From positions 10,664,001-10,728,000 of the forward strand of contig NZ_CP022098.1 of the NCBI RefSeq assembly GCF_002305875.1: DNA of 64,000 nt, in the 5' to 3' direction. Below are positions 26,345-35,204 of the stretch, one piece after another. The notes beneath the pieces are model-generated. The model searched no databases. It saw only the letters and a list, made by a program, of their open reading frames with translations, and was not told the origin of the DNA. The stretch comes from Cystobacter fuscus. GTDB taxonomy: Bacteria > Myxococcota > Myxococcia > Myxococcales > Myxococcaceae. How positions within the stretch are numbered: position 1 is the stretch's first letter; the number at the start of each line of letters is the position of its first letter. Made by a program: the position numbers and the translations under genes.

Positions 26345-27432
26345 GGCCGCACCTCTCGCTGGTGCTCGGGAAGGAGGACGGTGACAGTGGTGCCCTTGCC
26401 CTGCTCACTCTGGATGCGCACCTGGCCCCCATGCGCGTCCAGGATGTCCTTGACGAGTGACAACCCGAGCCCGAGTCCGGGGAAGTTCTCCGCGGAGACG
26501 TTGCTCGCGCGGAAGTAGCGCCGGGTCAGGGTGGGAAGATCCGCGGCGGGAATGCCAATCCCCGGGTCCGCCACGGACAGCTCGAACTCCTTCGCGCCTC
26601 GCGACAGGGAGACGTGAAGGGTGCCCCCCTGTGGCGAGAACTTGAGCGCGTTGGCGAGCAGGTTGTTCAGCACCTGTTCCAGACGCTGGCGATCTCCCAG
26701 GACGGGATAGGCACCCGGGGCGATGGCGAGCTCGAAGGAATGCCGCTGCCGCCCCCGGGTGCGGTGCTTGTCCATGTCCCGGTGATTGGCCACGACGGCC
26801 TGGACCACCTCCGCCAGCTCCAGCACCTCCTTGCGCATGACGAGCGGCATGTGCGCATCCAACCGGCCGGTGTCCTCCAGCTCCCGCACCAGGGAGGAAA
26901 CCCGCTCGAGCTGGGCGCCCAGCCGCGTCAGTGCGCCCCCCGCGACGCCCCGCGTCCCGACTTCCCGGCGCACGGCCTCCAGGTACATGCCCATGGAGGT
27001 GAGCGGCGTGCGCAGCTCGTGCGCGGCGAGGGCGAGGAACGTCGCCTTGGCCTGGTCCATCTCGCGCCGCTCGTGCACGTCGACACAGCTCCCGATGAAG
27101 CCGGCGAACCGGCCCTGGTCATCGGTGAAGGGAACGCCCCAATCGAAGATGTAGCGGTAGACACCATCATGCCGCCGCAGCCGGTACTCCATCTCGAAGG
27201 GCTGACGCCGCTCGAAGCTGGAGAGGTACGTGTCCAGGCACCGCCGCACGTCGTCCGGATGGACCCCCGACACCCAGCCAGGCCCCACCTCTTGCTCGAG
27301 GGTGCGACCGGTGAAGCGAAGCCACGTCGCGTTGAAGTAATCACATTGGGCGTCCAGGCCCGAGCGCCACACCATCGTCGGCGCATGCTCGACCAGCAGA
27401 CGGTATTGGTCTGCCGGAAGCGGTGTCTCCAT
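26341..27432 (-). CDS. PAS-domain sensor histidine kinase
   Basis: 363 residues from ATG 27432. Residues about 5-125 are a PAS/PAC domain (LLVEHAPTMVWRSGLDAQCD, PYRYIFDWGVPF-type PAC with GFIGSCVDVHERR). The dimerisation domain has the H-box LAAHELRTPLTSMGMY, and the ATPase domain has the N box NNLLANALKFS, G1 DPGIGIP and G2 GLGLGLSLV. No membrane segment is seen, so it is a cytoplasmic sensor. It phosphorylates presumably the receiver encoded in the overlapping next gene. ATG 27432 is preferred to ATG 27456 because the first eight residues add nothing to the fold. Confidence 0.9.
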   Translation of the reverse strand: METPLPADQYRLLVEHAPTMVWRSGLDAQCDYFNATWLRFTGRTLEQEVGPGWVSGVHPDDVRRCLDTYLSSFERRQPFEMEYRLRRHDGVYRYIFDWGVPFTDDQGRFAGFIGSCVDVHERREMDQAKATFLALAAHELRTPLTSMGMYLEAVRREVGTRGVAGGALTRLGAQLERVSSLVRELEDTGRLDAHMPLVMRKEVLELAEVVQAVVANHRDMDKHRTRGRQRHSFELAIAPGAYPVLGDRQRLEQVLNNLLANALKFSPQGGTLHVSLSRGAKEFELSVADPGIGIPAADLPTLTRRYFRASNVSAENFPGLGLGLSLVKDILDAHGGQVRIQSEQGKGTTVTVLLPEHQREVRP

Positions 27433-27564
27433 GGAGCGCCCTGTCGTCGACATCATCGGAACCCGAACCCCTCGAGCTGTCGATGATTCAACCTCTGATG
27501 AAGAGCCTTTCCTTCGGGCAGGGGAAGCGCCCCGGACATTCGTGCATCCAGGAAGACGGACGCC

Positions 27565-28110
27565 CTACGGCTTGCCTCCCGCCAGCTCGTGCAGCTTCAA
27601 CACCGTCTTCCAGTTGCGCGCGGTGACAGGCGAGCCCACGGCCTTGTCGAGCACCGCCGGACCAAGCTTCGTGCCAGCCACACCACTGGAATAGAGCACC
27701 CAGAGCGCGTCGCCCGAGACCTCGAGCAGCTCACCGGCACTGGCGCGCTCACGAAGCGCGGCGAGCGCGCCCGGCTTCGGCTTCTGCTTGGACAGCGCCA
27801 GATGCAGGAGGTTCGGCTGCTTCTCGGCCGCGTCCGGGAAGGGGCTGCCCGCGGCATAGGCCGCCCACTGCCGGGCGGTCCGGGCGATCACATCCACCGG
27901 GAAGCCGAAGCGCTGTTGCAGCGCGGTCTCGAGCATCGCCGCGGCGGCCTCCGCGCCCCCGGGAGCGGTGACGACGAGGTTGCCACTCTGGATGTAGCTC
28001 TCGACGTCGTCGAAGCCGATGTCGCGGCACGTCTGGCGGAGCTGCTCCATGGGCACCTTGCGATGCCCGCCCACGTTGACGCCGCGAAGAAGCAGGATGA
28101 TCCGGGACAT
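27565..28110 (-). CDS. DUF1697 family protein
   Basis: 181 residues from ATG 28110. The N-terminus MSRIILLLRGVNVGGHRKVP, then GFDDVESYIQSGNLVV, and the C-terminus ARNWKTVLKLHEL are the conserved blocks of DUF1697 (RGxNVGG...QSGN...TxRNWxT). Such proteins have a two-domain alpha/beta fold and no settled function. Monocistronic; it lies 40 bp downstream of the MFS gene in the same direction. Confidence 0.9.
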   Translation of the reverse strand: MSRIILLLRGVNVGGHRKVPMEQLRQTCRDIGFDDVESYIQSGNLVVTAPGGAEAAAAMLETALQQRFGFPVDVIARTARQWAAYAAGSPFPDAAEKQPNLLHLALSKQKPKPGALAALRERASAGELLEVSGDALWVLYSSGVAGTKLGPAVLDKAVGSPVTARNWKTVLKLHELAGGKP

Positions 28111-28150
28111 GGAGCAAGCGTGCCACGCCCATGCGCGCGAGGGGAGGCCC

Positions 28151-29620
28151 TCAGTGCGGCGCCACCGCGTCGCTGGAGGGCAGGGAGGTGGGAGTGGGGC
28201 GATGGGTCCGGGGGAAGAAGAGCCCGGCGGAGAAGGCACCCAGGGCCGAGGCGCAGATGAGCCAGAAGTTGAGGGACAGGCCGCGGCCGAGCGCATCACC
28301 GAGCGTGTGCAGCACCTCGGGCGCGAGGCCCCGGCCATGCTCGGGACTGAGGATCTGATTGGCCGCGGACAGGGGAATGCTGGGATCCTCGAGCAACTTG
28401 GACACCATCACCCCGCCCATCACCCCCACGCCCAGCGCCCCGCCGATGGTGCGGAAGAACATGTTGCTCGCGGTGGCCACGCCTCGCAGCTCCCAGCCCA
28501 CGCTCGTCTGCACCGCGATGAGCAGCGACGTGGAGGCAAAGCCCAGACCGAGGCCGAACACCCCCATGGCCACCTCGGGGACGAGCAGGGGCGCGCCCGG
28601 CTTGAGCAGCAGCGCCATCAGCGCCGTGCCCGCTCCCGCCATCCCGAATCCGCCGATGATGAGCGGACGAAAGCCCATCCTGAGGATGAGCCGTCCCGCC
28701 AGGAGGCTCGCCAGGGGCCAGCCGACGATCATCGGGGTGATCATCCCGCCGGCCATGGTGGGAGAGCCGCCCAGCACGGCCTGCACGTACAACGGCACGT
28801 AGGTGGTGGCACCGAACTGCGCGGAGGAGAAGAGCGCGCCGGCCACCGAGGAGATGGCGATGGCGGGAATCCGGAAGAGGGACATCGGCAGGAGGGGCTC
28901 GGCCGCCCGGAGCTCCACGAACACGAAGGCGGCGAGCAACACCCCCGCCCCCACGAGCGCGGGGAGCTGGTGGTCCATGCCCTGCACCCCGATGAGCAGC
29001 AGCACCACGCCCGCGGAGAGCAGCACCGCCCCCGCGATGTCCAGCCGCTGGGGTTTGCGCTGGATGCGCTCGTGGAAGAAGACGCCGAGCAGCAGCATCG
29101 CGCCCACGCCGATGGGGACGTTGACGAAGAAGATCCAATGCCAGGTGAGGTACTTCACGATGAGCCCGCCGGTGAGGGGACCCACCAGGCCGGCGATGCC
29201 CCACACGGCGCTGAAGGCACCCTGGACGCGGGCGCGCTGCTCGAGCGTGTAGAGGTCCCCCACCACGGTGAGCGCCACGGGCTGCATGGCGCCCGCCCCG
29301 AGCCCCTGGAGCGTGCGGAAGGCGATGAGCATGCCCATGGACGTGGCCAGGCCACTGGCGATGGAGCCCACGAGGAACAGGCCCACGCCGAAGAGGAGCA
29401 CGGGCTTGCGACCGTAGAGGTCCGCGAGCTTGCCGTAGATGGGCACGGTGATGGTGGAGGCGAGCATGTACGCGGTGAAGACCCACGCGTAGCTGTGCAG
29501 CCCGCCCAGGTCGCTCACCACCGTGGGCATGGCCGTGGAGACGACCGTCATCTCCAGGGCCGCCATGAAGAGACACAGGGCGAGGGCCAGGGTAGTCAGG
29601 GGACGTTGCGTGGTACGCAT
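28151..29620 (-). CDS. MFS multidrug exporter, DHA2-type (14 TM)
   Basis: 489 residues, almost entirely hydrophobic segments, consistent with the 14-helix drug:H+ antiporter family 2. Seen: motif A between TM2 and TM3 (GKLADLYGRKPVLLFG), motif D1-like start (FMAALEMTVVSTAMPTVV, the LDxTVVNxALP equivalent), and motif C (GAFSAVWGIAGLVGPLTGG), which marks exporters. It probably exports toxic small molecules in the inner membrane; no regulator is adjacent. Confidence 0.9.
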   Translation of the reverse strand: MRTTQRPLTTLALALCLFMAALEMTVVSTAMPTVVSDLGGLHSYAWVFTAYMLASTITVPIYGKLADLYGRKPVLLFGVGLFLVGSIASGLATSMGMLIAFRTLQGLGAGAMQPVALTVVGDLYTLEQRARVQGAFSAVWGIAGLVGPLTGGLIVKYLTWHWIFFVNVPIGVGAMLLLGVFFHERIQRKPQRLDIAGAVLLSAGVVLLLIGVQGMDHQLPALVGAGVLLAAFVFVELRAAEPLLPMSLFRIPAIAISSVAGALFSSAQFGATTYVPLYVQAVLGGSPTMAGGMITPMIVGWPLASLLAGRLILRMGFRPLIIGGFGMAGAGTALMALLLKPGAPLLVPEVAMGVFGLGLGFASTSLLIAVQTSVGWELRGVATASNMFFRTIGGALGVGVMGGVMVSKLLEDPSIPLSAANQILSPEHGRGLAPEVLHTLGDALGRGLSLNFWLICASALGAFSAGLFFPRTHRPTPTSLPSSDAVAPH

Positions 29621-29764
29621 CCGCCCTGCCTAGCGAGTGGGCCGCCAGGGCGCCACCTCAAATGCACCCCCGGCTCCACCCCGCGTCCTGCTCGACTCCA
29701 CTCCGGTGATGAACGTGCTCTCCGAGAGTCGTTGGACACGCTCCCGGTGAGGGTCCTCCTGGCT

Positions 29765-30586
29765 TCAGCCGACCTTGGCGATCCGCGAAGCGGCGTTGTC
29801 CTGGGGAGCGGCATAGCCCGAGAGGATCAGGGCCTCCGCGATGGCCTCGCTCATGCCACCCGACACCGGGCCGAACGATGCGTTCTGGCACCACGCCTGG
29901 ACCATCAACACGGGGCCCTTCACGGTGAACTCCGCGAAGCCGATGGAGAGCGCGGGCTGCGCCAGCACCCCCGGCACCGCGGCCACCCGCTCCACCAGGG
30001 CCCGCTTGATCGCGGCGACGTCGGCACCGTGCCGCAGCGGCACCTTGATGGAGACCTGCCGGTTGGCGTGGTGGCTGTAGTTGACGATGTTGTCGCTGAG
30101 CAACCGGCTGTTGCCCACGATGATGCGCAGGTTGTCCGGTGTCTCGAGGACGGTGACGAACAGACCGACCTCCTGGACCGTGCCCGACACACCCGCCGAG
30201 GAGATCGCATCTCCGACGCGGAAGGGCCGCAGCACGAGCAGGAAGACGCCCGCGGCGAAGTTCCCCAACAGGCCCGCCCACGCCGAGCCGATGGCGATGC
30301 CCGCCGCGGCCAGCAGCGCGGCGAACGAGGTGGTCTCGATGCCCATCATCCCCAGCAGCGCCAGCAGCAGCAGGATGGTGAAGGCGCCCGAGAAGAGTGA
30401 CTCGGTGTAGCGGATGAGCGTGGCGTCCAGCTTGCGCTTGTTGAGCGCGAGGTTCAGCACGCGCTGGAAACCGGCGATGAGCGAGCGCCCCACGAACCAG
30501 AGGACGATCGCGACGCCCAGCTTCATGAAGAAGGGGAGGGCTTGCGTGAGGGCCAGGGTCTTGAGCTGCTCGATGAGTGATTCCAT
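29765..30586 (-). CDS. Small-conductance mechanosensitive channel (MscS family)
   Basis: 273 residues from ATG 30586. Three N-terminal helices are followed by the MscS pore helix and beta domain: GIAIGSAWAGLLGNFAAGVF (Gly/Ala-rich TM3), LRPFRVGDAISSAGVSGTVQ and LRIIVGNSRLLSDNIVNYS. Length fits E. coli MscS (286). It opens on membrane tension to release solutes under osmotic downshock. The frame could extend to 30652, but the extra 22 residues are not typical. Confidence 0.92.
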   Translation of the reverse strand: MESLIEQLKTLALTQALPFFMKLGVAIVLWFVGRSLIAGFQRVLNLALNKRKLDATLIRYTESLFSGAFTILLLLALLGMMGIETTSFAALLAAAGIAIGSAWAGLLGNFAAGVFLLVLRPFRVGDAISSAGVSGTVQEVGLFVTVLETPDNLRIIVGNSRLLSDNIVNYSHHANRQVSIKVPLRHGADVAAIKRALVERVAAVPGVLAQPALSIGFAEFTVKGPVLMVQAWCQNASFGPVSGGMSEAIAEALILSGYAAPQDNAASRIAKVG

Positions 30587-30727
30587 GGGAACGGGGATGC
30601 CTTTGAGGAGAAGGCCGCCGTCCTTGGCCGGCGGCTCCGCGCACACTAGCAAGCCTCATGCCCATGTGTCTGGTCCCCTCCCCGCCCGGGGAGGGCCCCT
30701 ACCGGGGCCCGTCAGGGCCCATGCCTG

Positions 30728-30754
30728 GCGTGTCAGCACGGGGTGTTGACACGC
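30728..30754 (-). terminator. Hairpin downstream of the CoA-transferase gene
   Basis: GCGTGTCA (30728-30735) and TGACACGC (30747-30754) form a perfect 8 bp stem with an 11-base loop, 11 bp beyond the stop codon of the CoA-transferase gene on the reverse strand. No clear U-tract follows. Confidence 0.5.
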
Positions 30755-30764
30755 CTGGCGCGGC

Positions 30765-32285
30765 TCAGCCTCCCTTGGGGAAGGAGGCGCAGGCCTCGCC
30801 GTACTCGCGCCACCAACCCTCCAGGGCCTTGAGGTCGGTGGGCCGGGGCTCGTCGCCGGCGCCCGCCATGTCCAGGTAGGCGTGCAGCAGCGGGCGGAAG
30901 TGCGGGTGCGCGCACTTGTCGATGATGTCCACGGCGCGGCGCTTGGGCGAGCGGATGTCCATGTTGAGCGCGTAGCCGTGCTCGGTGACGACGCACTTGA
31001 TGTCGTGCTCGGTGTGGTCGATGTGCCGCACGTACGGCATCACGCAGCTCACCGTGCGCCCGTCCTTGAGCGGCCGGGTGGACGGCGTGTGCACGATGCT
31101 CAGGTAGGCGTTGCGGAAGAAGTCTCCCGAGCCCCCCAGCCCGTTGACGATGCGCGAGCCGTCGATGTGGGTGGAGTTGACGTGGCCGTAGATGTCCACC
31201 TCGATGGGGGTGTTCATCGCGATGACGAACAGGCGGGAGATGATCTCCGGGCTGTTGGACAGCCACATGGGCCGCAGCACCAGCTTGTCCCGGCAGCGCT
31301 CGAACAGCTCCATGAAGCGCCGGCGCCCATCCGCCGAGAACGACACCGCGGTGGCCGAGGCGTTCTCGAACTTCGCGTCGTCCTCCAGGTAGCGCAGCAT
31401 TCCGTCCTGGAAGACCTCGGTCCAGAAGCGGATCTTCTGGAAGGGGGACGTGTACAGCTCACCGATGATGGCGTTGGCCACGTTGCCCACGCCGGACTGG
31501 ATGGGGGGCAGACGCTCACCCCAGCCGAACTGATCGCGGCACTGGAGCAGGAAGGCGATGACGTTCTGCGCGATGCGGCGGTCCGTCTCACTCGTGCCCT
31601 TGAAGGGCACCGGATGGTCGGGCGTGCGCGACTCGACGACGGCCACCACCTTGCGGTGGTCGAACTCGACGTTGGGCGTGCCGATGCGATCCCGCACGTT
31701 GAGCAGCGGCAGCGGCCAGCCCACCTTGGGGTGCACCGCGGGCAGGGCGATGTCGTGGAAGCCCGTGTAGTCCGGCACCGCGGTGTTCACCTCGAGGATG
31801 ACCTTGCGTGCCCGGGAGAGCGCCTCGGCGGAGATGCCCACCGACGAGGAGAGGATGACGCTGCCGTCCGCGAGGATGCGCGACACCTCGACGACGGCGA
31901 CGTCGATCTCCCCATAGAAGCCGTACATGAGGTTGCGCGCGAAGGCGGACAGGTGCACGTCGGTGAAGTCCATCTCCCCCGAGTGGATGAGCTTGCGCGA
32001 GGCGGCCGAGGACATGTACGGCCCGCGCTTGCGGATGAAGGGAGCCATGGGCCCCTCCACGTCGTCGGCGAGCGAGGCGCCGCTGAGCAGCGTGATGCGC
32101 GAGGCGGGAGCGGTCTCGGCGAAGTGCCGGGCCAGGGCCGGGAAGAAGGTCTTCGGCTCGCCCGACTTGGTGAAACCACTGATGGCCACGGTGTTGCCGT
32201 CGGTGACGTGCTTGACCGCCTCTTCCACCGGGACGACCTTGGCCAACAACTCCGCGTTCTCGATCCGCTTCTGCAGTGAGCTCAT
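30765..32285 (-). CDS. Succinate CoA-transferase (acetyl-CoA hydrolase/transferase family)
   Basis: 506 residues from ATG 32285. The family pattern is clear: VAISGFTKSGEPKTFFPALA near the N-terminus (oxyanion/CoA-binding GGF-like loop), IQSGVGNVANAIIGEL, whose Glu in the GVGN...IGEL block is near the active-site carboxylate, and INGLGGSGDFFRNAYLS-like VNGLGGSGDFF at the C-terminal half. These are diagnostic of class I CoA-transferases of the AarC/Cat1/ScpC group, which move CoA between acetyl-CoA and succinate. It is preceded by a roughly 200 bp region shared with the divergent BlaI-like gene. Monocistronic. Confidence 0.9.
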   Translation of the reverse strand: MSSLQKRIENAELLAKVVPVEEAVKHVTDGNTVAISGFTKSGEPKTFFPALARHFAETAPASRITLLSGASLADDVEGPMAPFIRKRGPYMSSAASRKLIHSGEMDFTDVHLSAFARNLMYGFYGEIDVAVVEVSRILADGSVILSSSVGISAEALSRARKVILEVNTAVPDYTGFHDIALPAVHPKVGWPLPLLNVRDRIGTPNVEFDHRKVVAVVESRTPDHPVPFKGTSETDRRIAQNVIAFLLQCRDQFGWGERLPPIQSGVGNVANAIIGELYTSPFQKIRFWTEVFQDGMLRYLEDDAKFENASATAVSFSADGRRRFMELFERCRDKLVLRPMWLSNSPEIISRLFVIAMNTPIEVDIYGHVNSTHIDGSRIVNGLGGSGDFFRNAYLSIVHTPSTRPLKDGRTVSCVMPYVRHIDHTEHDIKCVVTEHGYALNMDIRSPKRRAVDIIDKCAHPHFRPLLHAYLDMAGAGDEPRPTDLKALEGWWREYGEACASFPKGG

Positions 32286-32487
32286 GGCGAGCAGCATCCA
32301 ATGCATCGGAACCACGCCTCACCACAAGCACACCGGCCCAAAGAAAAAGTCGTCGGAGCATTCAGCAGACGATGTGAGGGCCCCCAAAAGGAGATTCGTC
32401 GCCTACCGGGCACCCTGTCGGGCACCGACGCCACTACGGACCAGGTCGTCGGGCGTCCCCGGCGCGACGAATTCACGTCCCACCTGC

Positions 32488-32543
32488 TTGACTACAACCG
32501 TAGTCAGGACGTACCTTGCTTCGTGACGACACTTGTAGTCACG
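32488..32543 (+). promoter_or_regulatory. Promoter with two dyads, likely BlaI-type operator
   Basis: TGACTACAACCGTAGTCA (32489-32506) is a 7-4-7 palindrome overlapping a TTGACT -35-like hexamer (32488-32493), with GTACCT 17 bp later as a possible -10. A second dyad, CGTGAC.ACA..TGT.GTCACG, lies at 32522-32543, just before the ribosome-binding site of the BlaI-like gene. BlaI/MecI repressors bind TACA/TGTA dyads, so autoregulation is expected. Confidence 0.65.
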
Positions 32544-32554
32544 CGGGCGGGAAC

Positions 32555-32941
32555 ATGAAGAAGCCGGTGGGAGAACAGGAACTGACGCTGCTGCGCTGGG
32601 TGGCGGAGCACGGTCCCGTCACCGTGGGGGAGGCGGCGGAGAAGTTCGGCGAGCCGCAGGGGCTGGCGCGCTCCACCATCCTCACGGTGATGGAGCGGCT
32701 GCGGAGCAAGGGGCACCTCACCCGGCGCAAGGTGGAGGGCGTCTACCAGTACAGCTCGAGCATGCCGCTGGCGGAGCTCTTGCGCGGCGTGGTGGGGGAC
32801 TTCGTGAAGAAGTCGCTGGCGGGCTCGCTGTCGCCCTTCGCCACGTGGCTGTCCGAGACCGATGAGGTCAGCGACGAGGAACTGCGCCAGCTCGAGGAAG
32901 CCGTCGCCCGGCTCAAGTCGAAGAAGGAGGGGGAGTCATGA
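32555..32941 (+). CDS. BlaI/MecI/CopY-family transcriptional repressor
   Basis: 128 residues from ATG 32555. The N-terminal winged helix (GEQELTLLRWVAEHGPVTVG, STILTVMERLRSKGHLTRRK) and the C-terminal dimerisation helices (PLAELLRGVVGDFV...) match the BlaI/Penicillinase_R family. Such repressors dimerise on TACA/TGTA dyads and are inactivated by cleavage through a BlaR1/MecR1-type membrane protease, here encoded by the next gene, which overlaps by 4 bp. Two fitting dyads lie upstream. Confidence 0.93.
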   Translation: MKKPVGEQELTLLRWVAEHGPVTVGEAAEKFGEPQGLARSTILTVMERLRSKGHLTRRKVEGVYQYSSSMPLAELLRGVVGDFVKKSLAGSLSPFATWLSETDEVSDEELRQLEEAVARLKSKKEGES

Positions 32942-34725
32942 GCGCGCTGGACTGGAACGCGGGACGTGAACTGGCGCTCGCCGTGGCGCGGACGCTGTGG
33001 CAGGTGTCCTGGCAGGCGGCCTTCTGGGCACTGGGGGTATGGGCCCTCACGCGCGTGTGGCCGAAGCTGCCCGCCTCCGCGCGGACCACGCTGTGGTGGC
33101 TCGTGGGGCTCAAGTGCCTGGTGGGCCTGTGCGCGGTGGGAGCGGTGCGCCTGCCGCTGATGCCCGCACCCGAGGCGTCCACGGCCCGCGTGGAGACGGT
33201 AGCCCCCGGGCTCGCGCTGACCCACGACGACGCGCGGCCGGTGGATGCTCCGCGCGCGCCCGTGCGCGACGAGAAGCCCACGCGGGGAGCACCCTGGAAG
33301 GAAGCGGTGCTGCTGCTGTGGCTCGGGGGGCTCGCATGGCAGGGACGGGAGTTGCTCCAGGGGCTGGTGCGCCTGCGCCACCTCCGGCGCGAGGCCCGGC
33401 CGCTCGAGGACGACGCGCTCCACCAGGCCGCGATGACGCTGGGACGGGAGCTGGGTCTCACGCGGATTCCCTCCCTGCTCGTCTCCGAGCAGGCACCCGG
33501 CCCTCTCGCGCTCGGCCTGCTCCGACCCGAGATCATCCTGCCGCGCCGCGCGCTGGAGTCGCTGTCTCCCCTGGAGCAGCGCATGGCACTCGCGCACGAG
33601 CTCGCCCACGTGCGGCGCCGGGACTTGTGGCTCGGCTGGGTGCCGGCGCTCGCGCGAGCCGTGTTCTTCTTCCACCCGCTCGTGCGGCGGGCCTGCCGGG
33701 AGTACGCGCTCGCCCGTGAGGAAGCCTGTGACGCCGCCGCGCTCCAGGCCACCGGCGCCGAGCCCCACGACTATGGACGCCTTCTGCTCCTCTTTGGTGT
33801 CGCCCGCGCGCCGGCCGCGGCGGCGGCATCCGGTGCACCGTCACACCTCGCGGCCCTGAAACGGAGAATCGCCATGCTGGAACACGCGGATACCGAGTCG
33901 AAGCGTCACCCCCACTGGGCCCGCTGGGTGCTGGGAGGACTCGCCCTGGTGGCGCTCGTCCCCTTCCAGGTGGTCGCCCGCGAGACCCCCGTCACCGCCA
34001 CGGCTCCCGGTGTCTCGGGCAACCTCGCCGTGCCCCTTCCCGCGCTGAGCGCCCCGCGAGCGGACGACGGCTCCGCACTCTCGTATGTCCTCATCGATCC
34101 CCCCCACCACACGACCATGTCCGGCTCGACGGAGGACTTGAGGGTGGCACGCGCGCTGGCGGGAGCGGGAAAGGAGCCTCTCCTCTATGTGCGCCGGGAC
34201 GGCCAGGAGTACATCATCCGGGACGCGGCGACGTTGAAGGCCACCCTGGAGTCGTTCGACGCGCAGCGGGCGATCGGCGACAAGCAATCCGAGCTGGGCC
34301 ACAAGCAATCCGAGCTGGGCCACAAGCAATCCGAGCTGGGCCAGAAGCAGGCCGAACTGGGCCACAAGCAGGCAACCATCGGAATGAAGATGGCGGCAGT
34401 GGCGCAGAAGCGAGCCGATCTCGCCATGGAGCGGCATCGGCTGGGGAGAACGAACGCGCAGGTGTCCCCGGAGTTCGAGCGCCGGGAGCAGGAGTTGGAG
34501 CGCGAGATGGAACCGCTCGAACAGCAGATGGAGGAGCTCGGCCGGCAGATGAAGGTCTTCACCCAGCCGATGGAGGAGCTTGGCCAGCAGATGGAAGAGC
34601 TCGCCAAGCCGATGGAAGTGCTCGGCCGGCAGATGGAGTTGGCCAACCAGGAGGCACAGAAGAAGGTGCGGACCCTGTTGGACGACGCGATCCGCAAGGG
34701 CCTGGCCGAGCCCGTGAAGCGCTGA
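32938..34725 (+). CDS. BlaR1-like M56 membrane metalloprotease with heptad-repeat C-terminus
   Basis: 595 residues. N-terminal TM helices (about 15-75) and one near 125 frame an M56 peptidase domain with the zinc motif HELAH (about 220-224) and a downstream glutamate region REEACDAAAL. A TM helix near 328-350 leads to a periplasmic part. Instead of the penicillin-binding sensor of classical BlaR1, the C-terminus is a charged region with KQSELGH heptads (near 448-476) and long coiled coil (QMEELGRQM repeats) to the end. It probably senses an unknown envelope signal and cleaves the BlaI-like repressor encoded by the overlapping gene. Confidence 0.85.
   Translation: MSALDWNAGRELALAVARTLWQVSWQAAFWALGVWALTRVWPKLPASARTTLWWLVGLKCLVGLCAVGAVRLPLMPAPEASTARVETVAPGLALTHDDARPVDAPRAPVRDEKPTRGAPWKEAVLLLWLGGLAWQGRELLQGLVRLRHLRREARPLEDDALHQAAMTLGRELGLTRIPSLLVSEQAPGPLALGLLRPEIILPRRALESLSPLEQRMALAHELAHVRRRDLWLGWVPALARAVFFFHPLVRRACREYALAREEACDAAALQATGAEPHDYGRLLLLFGVARAPAAAAASGAPSHLAALKRRIAMLEHADTESKRHPHWARWVLGGLALVALVPFQVVARETPVTATAPGVSGNLAVPLPALSAPRADDGSALSYVLIDPPHHTTMSGSTEDLRVARALAGAGKEPLLYVRRDGQEYIIRDAATLKATLESFDAQRAIGDKQSELGHKQSELGHKQSELGQKQAELGHKQATIGMKMAAVAQKRADLAMERHRLGRTNAQVSPEFERREQELEREMEPLEQQMEELGRQMKVFTQPMEELGQQMEELAKPMEVLGRQMELANQEAQKKVRTLLDDAIRKGLAEPVKR
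34281..34364 (+). repeat. 21-bp in-frame tandem repeats in the BlaR-like gene
   Basis: CAAGCAATCCGAGCTGGGCC plus A occurs three times without change (34281-34343) and once degenerately (34344-34364), encoding KQSELGH-type heptads. Such perfect short repeats can change copy number by slippage. Confidence 0.85.
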
Positions 34726-34774
34726 CGCCTCCGCTCGGAAAGCCGGGCGCCCTCCTGCTCACCCTCCCCATGGC

Positions 34775-35098
34775 TCAGCCGGTCTGACGGACGACGAGGC
34801 CCGTGAGCAGGGCGAGCACGGCCAGCACCGAGATGATGAGGAGCGCCTCGGTACTGCCCCGGAAGGCGGCGCTGAAACCCTCCGTGTCCTCACGTCCAGC
34901 GCTCGGCCGCTTCTGGCTGACCGCGTGGTCGATGACGAGCACCGTCAGGCTGATCCCGAGCCAGGCGCCCAGCGCCAGCCACGGCACGGAGTCGGCCAGG
35001 AGGCCCACGAAGAGCGCCACCACGGAGAGGACGTACCCAATGGCAAACGCCATATGGGATGGAGGGTAGAAAGCACGTCCAGGGGTTCCGGCGACCAT
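34775..35098 (-). CDS. Small membrane protein of unknown function
   Basis: 107 residues with two hydrophobic pairs: AIGYVLSVVALFVGLLADSV and LALGAWLGISLTVLVIDHAV near the N-terminus, and LLIISVLAVLALLTGLVV at the C-terminus, so three to four TM helices. No family recognised. ATG 35098 is used; ATG 35053 (MAFAIG) would remove a polar leader. Convergent with the BlaR-like gene. Confidence 0.6.
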   Translation of the reverse strand: MVAGTPGRAFYPPSHMAFAIGYVLSVVALFVGLLADSVPWLALGAWLGISLTVLVIDHAVSQKRPSAGREDTEGFSAAFRGSTEALLIISVLAVLALLTGLVVRQTG

Positions 35099-35204
35099 GA
35101 CACACGCTCCCTCCCTCCCCTTTTAAAGTGAGACGCCCTCCACTCCCGTCAACCGGGTCGAAGCGTCCACTCCGGCAATCGCTCGCATCGGCCCCTCGTG
35201 GGCC

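Noticed and set aside
28019-30400. 793-codon forward frame
   Set aside because: Antisense to the DUF1697, MFS and MscS genes; low-complexity His/Glu/Arg/Gly translation with no domain pattern.
34281-34364. CRISPR-like repeat
   Set aside because: The 21 bp units are contiguous without spacers and in frame within a coding region; no other direct-repeat/spacer arrays were seen in the window.
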